Shown here piece after piece: positions 20,075 to 31,425 of a stretch of 64,000 nucleotides of DNA (position 1 is the stretch's first letter; each line of letters opens with the position of its first letter). A program made the translations under genes and the position numbers. This stretch comes from Inga oerstediana (taxonomy: Eukaryota > Streptophyta > Magnoliopsida > Fabales > Fabaceae), in the NCBI GenBank assembly GCA_963210345.1, contig OY723399.1, positions 79,327,673 to 79,391,672 on the forward strand, in the 5' to 3' direction. The notes below the pieces were generated by a model. The model had not been told where the DNA came from. It saw only the letters and a list, made by a program, of their open reading frames with translations, and did no database searches.

Positions 20075-23000
20075 TGATTGGATCATATTTTATACATGAT
20101 TTTTAATAATTAAATTGGGATTTTGATGCATTTTCCGGGACATTATTGCATGATTAAGCACTAATTTTAGTTAGAGACAATTGGTTTGAATTAATTGCAA
20201 TTAAGGACAAAATGATCATAATTTTTTAATTATTTTGTGCAATTGTTTATTGGACTTTTGATGCTACCTTATGCTTACTCTTGTATTGTAGGTGTTTTGG
20301 GAGAAAATTTGAGATTTTGGAGGTCAGAATTAATATTTAGATGATTGAAGAAAACTATAGAAAGGGCCCCAGAAATTCTAAAAATTACAAACTATGAAGA
20401 AGAAAAGGGCTCAGTAAATATCACATAAAATACCCAGATATTCATGCAATTATAGTGATGCCCCAAGACATTTCAAATATTTTCATCATAATCCCTAAAA
20501 AAAAAGGTTTTGAACTTTCCAAATTGGTCCCTGGTCAAAACTCGTCGTTTTGACCAAAGACCAATTAGGTCGTCTTCTTCGGCTGAAAGAAAAGCAGACC
20601 CGAGAGTGGAAATAGAGAGTGGTGCTGTAGACCGAGAGGGGGAGTGAGACCAGAGAACGAGAGCTTGAGAGAAGAGGGAAAGAGACGGAGAGCCACCACT
20701 ACCGTCAAGGATCTCCCTCCTCTCTATATTTTCGTTGCCGGCGACCTGAAACACAATGAGCATTGCGACATTTTTTTGAGACATTAGAAGCTTGCGATCG
20801 AGTTTAGAAAGCTCAGGATCCAATCAAACTACTAATCCTTCTTTCGTTCTTCACCAAGCCGTGACTTGAAGGGCTGGTCCGTGGGGCTTGAAGGTCGAAT
20901 GGAGAAGAGAGACCACACAGCCTAGTTCGCCGGAGACCACAGTCTAATTTTTCACCAGAGAAGCTTCAACTTCGTCTCTTCGCTACACCTCTTGATTCTC
21001 ACCACCGTCCACACTGCCATAATCTTCACAGCATCATCGTCAACTTCGTTTCCAGACTGTCGTGTGCTCCACCATCTTCCTTCCTCTGTTCTCACGGATA
21101 CCTCCTTTGCACTACACCACCATCACTTTCACAGCCATCATCACTGTTTCTGAATTACTACTGCCTCATTCCACTGAAAATCACTAGCCGACCCACTCAC
21201 TGTTACATTCCCTTTTCCATTTCCTTTGTTTCTCTACCATAATATCACTATCTTCATGGACCTTCTTCATCCTTCCAAACTCATTCTCGTTGGCCATCTC
21301 TGTGTTATTCCAGTGAGTCTGTAGCTTCCTGGCGAGTTTAGCATTTTCCGGCAAGAATTTCCAGATTCCGACAAGCTCATGAATTTTCCAGCGAGTTTAA
21401 ATTCTGAGCTGTGGTTATTTTAAAGCAATGAGAGGCTAATCTTTTGCTTCTTGGCAGTGGGGATTTGTGCTTGAGCTTAATGGACTACAAAGGAGAGTTT
21501 TGCTATCATTCCATTAGTCTAGAATCACATATTTGGATTGCCAGTTTTAGGAATTTTTATATATGTGATTTTGGAACTGAGATTGATATTAATTGTCTCT
21601 GTTGGTTTGATTTTTATGATTGGATTGGATTTTATATCTTGTGGGATTTATATATATGCATTTCCTTATTGATTCAAAAATATTATGCTTTCTACGTGTT
21701 ATTGTTAGATTGTATAATCGAATTGGATCAATTGAGTGTCGTTGTTAACCTCATGAAATTCTTGTCAGAATTGCACATTTTCTCCTATTTCTTCCATATT
21801 TTGGGTGTATTAATGGGCATTTGGGAGTACTAAAATAGAGGAAATGTGTTCTATATATGCTTGGCACAGAAAGAGTCTAAATATGGGGGAAATATGTGAA
21901 TATCTGTTATGATTACCAAACTGTGATCTTCTGTGAGTTCTTTGTGTTGAAAGGATATAGATTCAGTTATAGCTGGAGCCAGAGAAAGCCAAATTTAAAG
22001 AAAAGAAGGTGAAATGGAGTTGAAGCCATTGAAGCCATCAACCGCGCCCGGGAGTCGCAAGAAGAGATGAGAACAGATCAAAGCAAGGGACAGATTGGCA
22101 CTGTAGTGTTTCTGGTTGCGGCCAACACAATCACTGGCTGCGGCCCACAGGAGGTCAGTAACCCACTGGCCGCAGCCCAAAAGTGGTCAGTAACTTACTG
22201 GCCGCAGCCAATGAAAGCACAGAAGCTCGCTGGCAGTGGCCAACTCCCGATACAGGTGCTATGCGTTTTGACATACAGGGGGTATAAAAGCTGAAACAAG
22301 AGACGAAAATGGGGATCATGATGCGGAAATACCTAGAGAGGCGGCTGTAACACTCCTCTAAGCCTGGATTTGCCATAAAGCAAGGGAAATCAAGTGGGGA
22401 TTGAATATTTACAGAGATTTGAGCTGGTTTTCCTTGGTTATACTGATTTATTTCCCTTTCTTCTTCATTTTGCTGATATGGCAGTTCATGCTCTGTATTT
22501 TTGTATCAATTTCTTGAACATAAGTAGCTAAACTTTCATTCTGGGATTGTTTATGAATCTTTGTATGGATTAAACTTGATTCCTTCTCTCTTCAAGTATC
22601 TAATGGCATATGTATGTTGATTTTACCTTGTTTTCACTGCTATTCGTGACTGGCCATCACTGTGGACGATTTGTTCAACTAAGTTAAGCTTGAGAGAGTT
22701 AACTTACTTGTAGAACTCTAGTAAAATTATGCTAGACTTGAAGTTTAGGAGCTAAATGGATGGTTTGTTAGTAACATAGAGATATAGTTGCTAACCTAGC
22801 ATTGTCATATTAAGGTTGGTGCCTAATGAGTATTTTATATTAACGGTAGCAAGAGATTATACTTGTTAATTGAGAATGCGGAGTTGGTTATGACTTGAGA
22901 TAGCTTAACCAAACGCTTGTAAACCTTAGACTAACATACATATATCCCATAGAAAGATTCTTGGAGAGGAAATCAATCAAGTTTATGAAATACAAAGGAG

Positions 23001-23782
23001 ATTAACAATCCTAAGTTTACTACAACTGTTGAAGTCATAAGGATCAAGATTTTTGTTCAGCAATTCTTAGTTTTTACAAAAATATCTTTTGAAACTTCTC
23101 TTTCCACACAACATGTTTTAGTTCAACTTAATTGAATTCACCAAACCTATTACTTGACTAATTTGTTACTCAAATCCTCGAGGGAACGATTTTGCCTATC
23201 ACTTTATTACTTGGCGCGACCCGTGCACTTACGGTGGCGAACAGTCGTGTTATCACATTCATATTAAGAAGAAATAAGTTATAGTTATCCATTTCAATTG
23301 CACATTAAGTGGTTTTAAACAATATCTCAAGAAGTAGTAATTAGCTATATTTATAGAAGCTACTATTAATTGGGAATATTGGACTCAAGTGTTATCTTGA
23401 GGTTATTTTTGAGACTTAATGAGATTTAAACCCCATAATCTCTTTGAGCAAGGATAGTCATTTTCTTCATTACCAAGAGTATTCATTAATCATATTTTCC
23501 ACTCTATACCATTCCATTCACTCATTCTCCATTTTTATAAAAATACCAAAAAATATTAGTCTAGCATTTAATTAAATTACATCTTTCTTTTAGTTATAAA
23601 TTTAAAAACAAAAAAACAAAACCCATTTCCCCTTGTTTAATTGCATTTGCATGGCATTTAGGTTACTTAGGATTCAATAAAAAGCTCATCGAGTGAGACG
23701 ACCTGAGTGTTGCATTATACTGCAATTCTTGGATACAAATATTTTGCATTTGATCCCAAGACACAAAGACAAGATTAAATAA
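20075..23782 (+). mobile_element. LTR-like element copy B (solo LTR) with a nested solo LTR
   Basis: It begins TGATTGGATC and ends in a decayed form of the copy C terminus. The flanking 5-mers ATGGT and GTGGT match at four of five positions. Without the nested 1.5-kb insertion it would be about 2.2 kb, equal to copies A and C. It shares with them the start region (AATTTGGGATTTT-like, then CATTATTGCATGATTAAGCA) and the end region with GGATTCAATAAAA and GAGTGAGACGAC. No gag or pol is present, so it is probably a solo LTR. Confidence 0.6.
21743..23243 (+). mobile_element. Nested solo LTR, Ty3/gypsy-like, 1501 bp
   Basis: It begins TGTTAACCTCATG and ends TTACGGTGGCGAACA, and is flanked by GTCGT on both sides (21738-21742 and 23244-23248). 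Comparison with copy A, which reads straight through this point, confirms the insertion. The last 80 bp (GGAACGATTTTGCC, TTGGCGCGACCCGTGCACTT) resemble the ends of Tat/Athila-type Ty3 LTRs, by memory of that sequence style. Internally, 22120-22215 holds short repeats of CTGGCCGCAGCC type. Confidence 0.8.
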
Positions 23783-24053
23783 GTGGTTTCCTCTATCTGC
23801 CCATATGGTTTTCTTCATTATACAACATGCTTTGTTAAGCTTTTAATATTAATTCGGCCTTTAGTTTTTTATCCAAATTAGAGTCTTTTTTAATTCTGCC
23901 TTTATTTTTTTATCCAAGATTTAAATAAATCTGTCTATAAAATTAAAAATTGTAACATTAGTAAATTTTAATAATGATATAATAGCTTGAAACACCATTT
24001 TTTCCCTTACTATTTTTAAAGTTCTTTTTGTGTTCCTAAAATAGTTTATTGGT
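23783..24053. repeat. T-rich degenerate intergenic repeat, block 6
   Basis: It resumes after copy B and matches 2820-2990, including ATTTTAATAATGATATAATAGC. It ends at the first CACTA element. Confidence 0.55.
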
Positions 24054-25378
24054 CACTACAAAAAAACATGAAATTTACAATAGAATTTTCCACGAAAAAA
24101 TTTTCCGTGGCAAATTCCAGATGAAATCCGTCGGAAAAGTTTCCGATGGAATATTTTCCATGGCAAGAATTAACCACGGAAAATATTTTGTGGCAAATTC
24201 TGTCTTTTGCCATGGAATTTCTAACGAAATAATGCCGTCACAAATTTTTGACGGAATTTCCAACGGAAAATTGTGATGGAATTGTAATTTCCGACCGAAT
24301 TCAATTCTCTCAGAAAATTTTAAAATTATTATTTAATTAAATTAAAATTTTAAAAATTATTTTTTTAAAAAATTATTATTTATTAATTAATATTTTAAGT
24401 TTAAGTTTAAATTTATTTTTAATTATTATTTTCTAATTTCTAAAATATTTTTAATTTCCAATAATAGGTTTTGGTCCCTGTAGGGGCAAAATGGTCATAT
24501 AAAAATTTATTTTTAAAAAATACATTTTATTAGTTATTAATTAATATTAGTAAAAAAAATATTAGTTAATAATTATTTATTAGTTATTAATTAATGTTAA
24601 TAAAAAATTAATTTTAGAAATTAGAAAAAAAATATAGTCATGAAATTTATTGAAGATGCAATTAATTTATATTAAAAATTATAAGAATATATAAAATTAT
24701 TTTATATTACTATTACATTTATATATAAGAAACAAAGATATATTTATAAATAATTGATTATGTATAATAAGATTATATATATAACTATGTATTAATGGAA
24801 CGCTAAAGCAGTCGAGCCCATCCGGTAAGGCATTACAAGCGTAAGGATGAGGTCGTGGGTTTGAACCAAAGGAGGGGCAAGTTGAGTTGCATTTCCAGGA
24901 ATAAAGAGGTTGCAACACGTGGCAGAGCGAGGTTGCGACATGTGGCGGATCTGGGTGCCAACGACAAGGTAGATGCCGCCAGAGTTACCACACGCTGCCG
25001 CCAGCAATGATGGGGCGGTCGCCAGAGTTGCCACATGGCTTATTAAATTTAAAAAATAAAAAATAAGTTTGTGACAAAATTTCCGACGGAATTCAGGTTG
25101 TGAGGGAATTTTTGACGGAATATTTCGTCAGAAATTGTGAGGGAATTTTTGACAATTCCGTCAGAAATTTCGACAGAAATAAATTCCGTCGGAAATTCGG
25201 TTGGAAATTTACGACAGAATTAATTCCATCAGAAATTTGCTACGGAATCTGAATTCTGCCGGAAATTTATTTGTCACTCTATTATTACCGATGGATTACT
25301 AACAGAATCCATTCTGTCGGAAATCCATTTCCATCGGAAACTCTAAATTCATCGAAAATTCAGTGTTTTTTTGTAGTG
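24054..25378. mobile_element. Non-autonomous CACTA element 1
   Basis: The termini CACTACAAAAAAACA and TGTTTTTTTGTAGTG are exact inverted repeats. The subterminal regions on both sides are packed with short motifs of the type TTCCGACGGAAATT in both orientations, typical of CACTA transposase binding regions. The middle is AT-rich (24300-24770), followed by a more GC-rich segment (24785-25040). It has no transposase. The flanking 3-mers (GGT and TTG) do not match, so the target duplication has decayed or one end is imprecise. Confidence 0.8.
24795..24885 (+). other. tRNA-like or SINE-like segment inside CACTA 1
   Basis: GGTCGTGGGTTTGAACC near 24852 resembles a Pol III B box (GGTTCGANNCC type with one C-to-T change). 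CCCATCCGGTAAGGCATTAC about 40 bp before it could be a decayed A-box region. The spacing fits a tRNA-derived SINE head. No tail or target duplication was found. It may be a captured SINE fragment or chance. Confidence 0.3.
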
Positions 25379-25584
25379 TTGTGGAAAAATTAGAAAGCAA
25401 TATAAATATTATTACGTTATAACATATTATATATATATATATATATATAACATTTAATTTCTATGAAATTAATTCAATTTCCTTGAGAATACTGATGTAA
25501 CTTCACAAAAATCTTTGTTTCCCTTCTTTGGGGTCATTTTGACATTGTTAATAGGAAGATGGTGTTCTATTTTTCAGAAGTGGG
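25379..25584. other. AT-rich intergenic with an AT dinucleotide run
   Basis: It contains an (AT)n run at about 25427-25449. No gene or element boundary was identified. Confidence 0.4.
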
Positions 25585-26080
25585 AGGGCAAGCCAAGCCT
25601 GGTTAAGCCTAACTCCAATAAAATGTCTCTATTTTGAAGCCTCGCCCGTTCACTTAGAGGCTTGGGCAGGCCCTCGGGCTTCAAGCCCATTTTTTAAGAA
25701 AAAAAAATATTTTTTTACTCTTTTAAAAAATTCAATTAAAATACTAAAATTTTTAATTTAAGACAAAATTTTTAAAGTATTAAATGTTTTATTCTTTTTT
25801 ATAAATATAATAAGTGACTATTTGCCTTAAAATAAAATTCTTCATAAGATAGAGACTCTTCTTTTTCATTTTTCAATTTGTGTTATTAGTTTCTATTTTT
25901 GATATAGTTTATATAATATTCAAACATCTTAAAATACAATTAAAAATTGTTCTCTGTGTTGACCTCACATCATTAAAAAAATGATTCTTTCAATATTTCA
26001 TAAGAAAAAATTTCTTTATAGAAATATCAAGAACCAAATGAAATATTCTTAAAAATTGAATATTGTTTTTTAAAAAATCC
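25585..26080. mobile_element. hAT-type element remnant
   Basis: GC-rich text at 25590-25690 (GAGGCTTGGGCAGGCC, GGGCTTCAAGCCC), followed by an AT-rich interior, resembles the better-preserved hAT element at 37329-38231. The left end near AGTGGGAGGGCAAGCC may be a decayed terminus. The right end was not found. Confidence 0.4.
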
Positions 26081-26623
26081 ATTGGAAAACTGGGAAAATC
26101 CCATTACAAGCCTTTTGAAATATCTAAATCCTAAATTAGGCTTCTAAATTTGACAAATTATAAATCAGGCCACATGATCCAAATTGGGATTTAAAAATTT
26201 AGTCAATTTACCTTTATGCCACTGAGTTATTAAAAAAGAAAACTCTCAAACACTGGGATCCTTTTTTGATAAGAATGAAATCTAAGTACTGAGAGAAAAG
26301 AAACATAACTAAACTAAGTGATTCCACTTTCAGCTAACATACAGTAGATTCACAAGACAGAATTTGAAACCCTAGTGCCAACGAATGATATATCCCAATT
26401 TTATCATAATATTTAATATCTTGATTAGGGATTTTATCATTAATTTTGGGCTAAATATCATTTATTATAATTAAATTGAATTAAAGATGATTATATGAAA
26501 ATAAATCTTAAAAAGATATATTTGTTATAATCCTGTGATTGCTCTTTAAAATTTGAATTTTGAATAAAAATATTACAAGATATTGATTTGAATTGTAAGT
26601 CACATTGGAAAAGGAAGAGCTGA
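26081..26623. other. Intergenic sequence, partly inverted copy of 33960-34110
   Basis: About 26085-26200 is, in reverse orientation, similar to 33960-34110 (both carry TAATTTAGGATTT and AATGGGATTTTCC in the same order). The remainder is AT-rich. From about 26390 it may belong to the decayed LTR-like sequence that continues at 29612. No gene was seen. Confidence 0.35.
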
Positions 26624-28013
26624 TACTACAAAAAAAAACGTGATTTAGTAGCGGTTAAAAATGGGTATTAGTAGTGGTTCTAACCGCTACAAACAAGGTT
26701 AGTAGCGGTTACTCAAACCGCTACTAAATCGTACGTTGCAAGCAGTTTTGTAGCGGTTATATAAAACCGCTACTCAATCAAAAATAACCGCTACATCCTT
26801 TGTAGCGGTTCAACTTAACCGCTACAACACCCACATGGACGAAATTTTTTTCAGAGATATTTGTAACCGCTACAAATATAAAAAATTGAAATTTTGAGAG
26901 CTAAAAAAAAGAATTTTTTATTTTGTAGCGGTTAACAAACCACTACAAATATAAAAAATTGAAAATTTATTTGCGAAAAAAAATGACATTTTTTTATTTT
27001 GTAGCGGTTAACAAACCGCTACTAATTTTGAATTTCATGAAATTAGTAGCGGTTTTGAAAACCGCTACTAATTTCATGAAATTCAAAATTGGTGCCAAAA
27101 AATTTAAATTGAGTTGTAAAAAGGCGCGTTATTTAGTAGCGGTTTAATAACCACTACAAATATTTAAAATTTTTTTAAAAAATATACAATTATTTTTTTC
27201 TGTTTTTTCAATATTAAATTAAATAGTTTATTTTGTTATTATTTTATCTATTTCAATTTTTTTATTATTCAATAGTTTAACTTATTAATAAATAAAAAGG
27301 AAAAATGTAATTGAATTGGATTAGTATAAAATTTATATTAATAATTATTATTAAGGATAGGTAGGTAATAAGGAATTATTATGTTATCTAATATAATGTA
27401 ATTGTGTATGAAAAATAGATGAAAATGAGATTATGATATATCTAGAAAAAAAAATGGTTAGAATAAATTTTATAGAAAGGAAAGAAGTATTTTAAAAAAA
27501 ATTAAAAATCTTGTTACCATATTTGATCGTATTATTCAGCTCCTCTACTCAAACGAAAGAAGTTGTAAATGAGAGAAAATGAAAGAAAGGTAAGGTGAAA
27601 AGAAATTGAGGAGTGTTTGAAATGAGTTGTGGTAAGGGTATTTATAGTGATCCATGTACTATTTGTAGCGGTTAATGTAGCGGTTATTTATATTTTTGTA
27701 GCGGTTTAATATTCATAGTGCTATTTGTAGCGGTTAATGTATCCATTTTGTAGCGGTTATTCATTTAGTAGCGGTTAATTTTTTATTTGTAGCGGTTTAA
27801 TAACCGCTACAAATATTAATTTAATTTTTTTTTAAAATTTTTTTTACATTTTATTTTAAAAATTTTTTTGCATTTTTTGTAAAGACAAAAGCATAATTTG
27901 AATTTGATCACTCATCATCGCCATCCCTACAGAAATTTTGTAGAAAAATTATTGTTATTGATGTATTATTAAATTTAAAAAATTTAATTCAAATGACGTG
28001 GACTTAAAAAAAC

Positions 28014-28349
28014 TCACCGCAGTAGAGGTAAATTGTCATCGCCTTCAGGGAAGTAGTTTTCAAAATCAGCTGGTTGAAATGGCTCACTCTCGTAGACGAT
28101 GTTATCGCCTTCACCCATGTCGTAAAGGTCTCTTGGCTTTAAATGAATGACCATGTGCCAATCCCTATGCCTCTCGTCCTCGACATAATAAACCTGATGT
28201 GCCTCTGAAGCTAGAATATACGGCTCATCATCTTGAGAAATACCAGTATGAATCGGTCGTGAGAAATTGACTGATGTGATCCCTAGGTCGTCAGTTGTCA
28301 GTCCTCGAGAAGTAGTGGTATTTACCCACAAACACTTAAACAGCGTCAC
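28014..28349 (-). pseudogene. DUF4216-like transposase segment
   Basis: The minus frame encodes 111 residues with FKCLWVNTTTSRG, then SVNFSRPIHTG, ILASEAHQVYYVEDE and WHMVIHLKPRDLYD. This is the pattern of the DUF4216 domain found at the C-terminus of plant CACTA (TNP2-type) transposases. A donor-like GGTGAGT follows at about 28011-28017, so it may be one exon. The catalytic part of the transposase is absent from the element. I judge it a remnant and not a working enzyme. Confidence 0.65.
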
Positions 28350-28548
28350 GGCTGGTCAGTGCCCTCATTCCACGGCACTATAACTCGGAGGCTCCGATCC
28401 AAGCTGTTCACACCGGCCACATCTAGCCTCCTCGTCGAAACGTTCCCCTGCTCGTCTGCACAGTTTACCGCACGTTAGATAAATTGTAATTCAAAGTTAA
28501 CATTTCTAATTTAAATAAATAATTTACTAAATTAAAAAATTAATTTAC

Positions 28549-28925
28549 CTTCGACCTGCACCTCAAACCCAGTGGACCGTGAAGATGACCCTCGTGGGTT
28601 ATTCTGCTCCCGAGCGTCCTCCTCATCGAGGAACTGCTCCATCTCCTTGAACCCAATCGGGATCTCGAACTCCTCCTCGTTGAGGAAGTCCTCAACGCTA
28701 ATATCTGGCCCCCCAACCTCAGGCACCTCTGGTGCGGTCGTCACTTATGGGATCATTTGCGATGCCTATGGTAGGGCCGACTCCTGTGGGGGGGATGGGC
28801 TGAGATGCCGCGGTAGCCCTGCCTCCGCGCTGCCCCCTCCCTCTGCCCCCTGCCCGGCTGCTGCCACCCCATAAAATCGGTCTGGGGACCTCAGGGGCCT
28901 TCCCCTTATCCTGTCCTGAAGCCAT
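28549..28925 (-). pseudogene. N-terminal exon remnant of a CACTA-associated protein
   Basis: The ATG at 28923-28925 starts MASGQDKGKAPEVPRPILWG, followed by an Arg/Gly-rich stretch. The frame shifts near 28720-28745 and then continues in an acidic segment (GPDISVEDFLNEEEFEIP). A donor AAGGTAAAT at 28549/28548 and an acceptor TGTGCAG at about 28455 define a plausible 94-bp intron. I do not recognise a named domain. Its position, upstream of the DUF4216-like segment in a CACTA element, suggests an element protein with its middle deleted. Confidence 0.45.
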
Positions 28926-29611
28926 ATCAACTGTAAAAATTAAAAAAAAAATTAGTCACATTATTATGAAAAAATATAATAAAAATACAAATATAAATAA
29001 AATAAGTGTTATATATGTACCTCAAGTGCAAATACTGAGAAATACTGAGCAAAAACTCCTATATAGACGTCTGAACGCTCAAATCTCGAAGAAATCACTC
29101 AGAGAAACCTCAGGAAACAAAATGAGCAAAACGAGAAATGAAGGAGGCGGTGGCTTAAATAGGCCAGATATTAGTAGCGGTTATTCAAATAACCGCTACT
29201 GTAACCGCTACAAATAATTAAATTTGTATCGGTTCCACAATAACCGTTACAAAAGATAACAACGTTTGAATTTCTGTAGCGGTTATTTCCCAGAACCGCT
29301 ACAAATGTCGAGACTCTTGAAATTCTGTAGCGGTTATAGGGGCATAACCGCTACAAACTTCTAACCTTTGGTATTTTGTAGCGGTTCTGTTGCTGTAACC
29401 GCTACAAATAACCACTACACTATTGGCGCGCCAACTGGCGGGAATATTGTAGCGGTTTCTGTGCATTAACCGCTACAAAATCACCGCTACAAGTTTTGGC
29501 GGGAATTTCGCGCCAAATTTGTAGCGGTTTTGTGTACGCAACTGCTACAAAAAAACCTTGCCACAAATTTGTAGCGGTTTAGGTGAAAACACCTTTTTTT
29601 ATGTAGTGTGA

Positions 29612-31075
29612 GGGACTAAAAAGTAAAGATATATAAGGACTGAAACAGAAAATAAGATTCTACGTGTGGCTATAAGGGAATTCTGACAGAAAGAAGGGTA
29701 CTTTCTGTAATAGTAGCTGTTACTTTCAGTGGGGAAAAGATAAGAGAAAATTATAGAAAATACCCCGAATTTAAAAAATTCCAGTTGGTCCCAAAATCCA
29801 AAGATCATCGCTGCAACTGATTCATTTGGCTATCAGAGAAAATTTGAGAAAAGTACCCCAAATTTATTAAATGTCATTTTGGTCTAAAAATCCGTAAATG
29901 ACGCCTTCCACTGTTGGAACTGATTTTTTTTGGATTCTTATACAGAATTTTGGGAAAAATCTTATCTGAATATAATCTTAGAAGATTTTGCCTCAACTTG
30001 GAGGGGATTTGACCTAGATTTCAAATAGCAAAAAATAAAAAAAGGCCTCCAACAGAGTCTTCTTGCGTGGGGAGCTGAATCGATCAACCTACATGCAGCC
30101 GCAGACGAGAACCATCATTATCGTGACTTTTGGCAAGAGCAGGACAAAAGAGAAAATCCCATCAGAAAATAGAAAGCAGCACCTCTCTCCTTCTCTAATC
30201 GGTTCCTTCCACTCCCTTTTATGGATTCTTGGTGTCTTCAACGAATTGTGGCGGTGATAGACTCCATGAGAGGCTAAATTCTTTCTTATTTCTTGGGGTT
30301 GGAAGATTGGTTTGAGCTCTAGAGATACATTTAGGGGAGTTATTTGTTTTAATCTTTTGATTTAGCTATGTAATGGATTTCCTGAGTTAGGATTTTATGT
30401 TATGTGGTTAATTTACTGAGATTGTGAGTTGTTTATCTTAGTTTGGATTGAATAATTGTGATTTGGATTAGATTGTGTGTCTTGAGATTTAACTTTATAT
30501 ATTATCGTTTTGGTTTAATGTGGTTGTGCTATTCTTTCATAGTTTGAATGTGTATTATGACTGCTTTGATCTTATTTGAATATCTCAGTTGAGTGTTCAT
30601 TGTATAGAGGAACAAGTTGCATAAATCCAATCCTAAATTACACACTAAGTGGTATATTGAATAGTATATTAAGAAGTAATTATCTAGCTAGAGTTCTAGG
30701 GGTAATCACTAATTAATATTACTAGACTTAGCGAGTTGCTAATTTTTGATTTTGACTTAGTGAGTAGTTTAACTCCCAAATTATTTTGAGCAAGGATAAC
30801 CTATATTCCATATTTCTAAGAAGCATTCATCATCAATTTGTTTAAATCAAATTTCATTAATTATCTCAACAAATTCTCAAAAACAAAAACAAAAAATAGT
30901 AGTCTAGGTTATTTTCCATTATTAAAAGAAAAAAAAATCAATTTAAAATCCATCTTAATGTTGTAGTCACTTAGTTTTTTTCCTTAGGAATTAAATAAAA
31001 GTCTCCTCAAGAGAAAACGACTCAAGTTGTGCCCTTCACTACATAATTTGGTTTATTTTGATTTAACCTGAGGCG
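29612..31075 (+). repeat. Decayed LTR-like sequence D
   Basis: From about 30600 it follows the same order of landmarks as the LTR-like family A-C, though strongly diverged: AAGTAATTATCTAGCTAG, TTTTGAGCAAGGATAACC, a CATTCATCAT segment, then AATTAAATAAAAGTCTCC and AAAACGACTCAAGTTGTGCC. The left part has repeated phrases about leftover transcribed sequence but no gene. It is likely an old solo LTR of a related family; ends and target duplication were not assigned. Confidence 0.4.
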
Positions 31076-31084
31076 ACTAAAAGC

Positions 31085-31420
31085 TTTAAATCAGCCAAGG
31101 AGCCTTCTTTGCAAGGAAGTCCGCAGACCCACTTCTTCTCAACTAATATTTGCAATCCCATTTTCGTTGAACCAGATTTTGCAATTCCAGGATAAGATTA
31201 ACATTTTCATTCAGGTCAAAATTCACAGGGTTATTGAGTCCAATCACCTCTAATGAATCAAGAAGAGTTTCACATTCCGAAAGGCTCCATCCCAAACCCC
31301 ACAGAGACCAATGATACAACCCCATAACCTGGCCACCAAGCTGTCGCCATTTTCAAGTCGGCACATGAACGACTTCAAGATCGATCCATTACCCAGACGA
31401 ACCACTTCTCTGAAACTGGT
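31085..31420 (-). pseudogene. RNase H-like fragment, LINE or RVT_3 type
   Basis: On the minus strand, frames broken by stops read ECETLLDSLEVIGLNNPV, then ILELQNLVQRKW, then SADFLAKKAPW. The ADFLAKK motif near the end, and the spacing before it, resemble the RNase H-like (RVT_3) region of plant non-LTR elements and their relatives. It is short and stop-ridden. The LTR-like copy C begins at 31426. A decayed LINE 3' part is my best guess. Confidence 0.35.
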
Positions 31421-31425
31421 CTCCT

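Larger units (their letters stand above)
26624..29608. mobile_element. Non-autonomous CACTA element 2 with transposase remnants
   Basis: The left end TACTACAAAAAAAACG and right end TTTTTTTATGTAGTG are inverted repeats of CACTA type (the first base is changed on the left). TGA flanks both sides (26621-26623 and 29609-29611), the 3-bp target duplication expected of CACTA. Both subterminal regions carry many TAGCGGTTA / TAACCGCTA motifs, in the first 0.55 kb and the last 0.45 kb, with more near 27660-27810. The interior has minus-strand transposase-related exons at 28925-28549 and 28349-28014. It is a deletion derivative that depends on a transposase supplied elsewhere. Confidence 0.88.

Noticed and set aside
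20473..20823. 116-codon minus-strand open frame
   Set aside because: It falls in the LTR-like copy B, has no recognisable domain, and the homologous stretch of copy C does not keep the frame.
28572..28874. 100-codon plus-strand frame in CACTA 2
   Set aside because: It is antisense to the better supported N-terminal exon, which has a splice site and an ATG.
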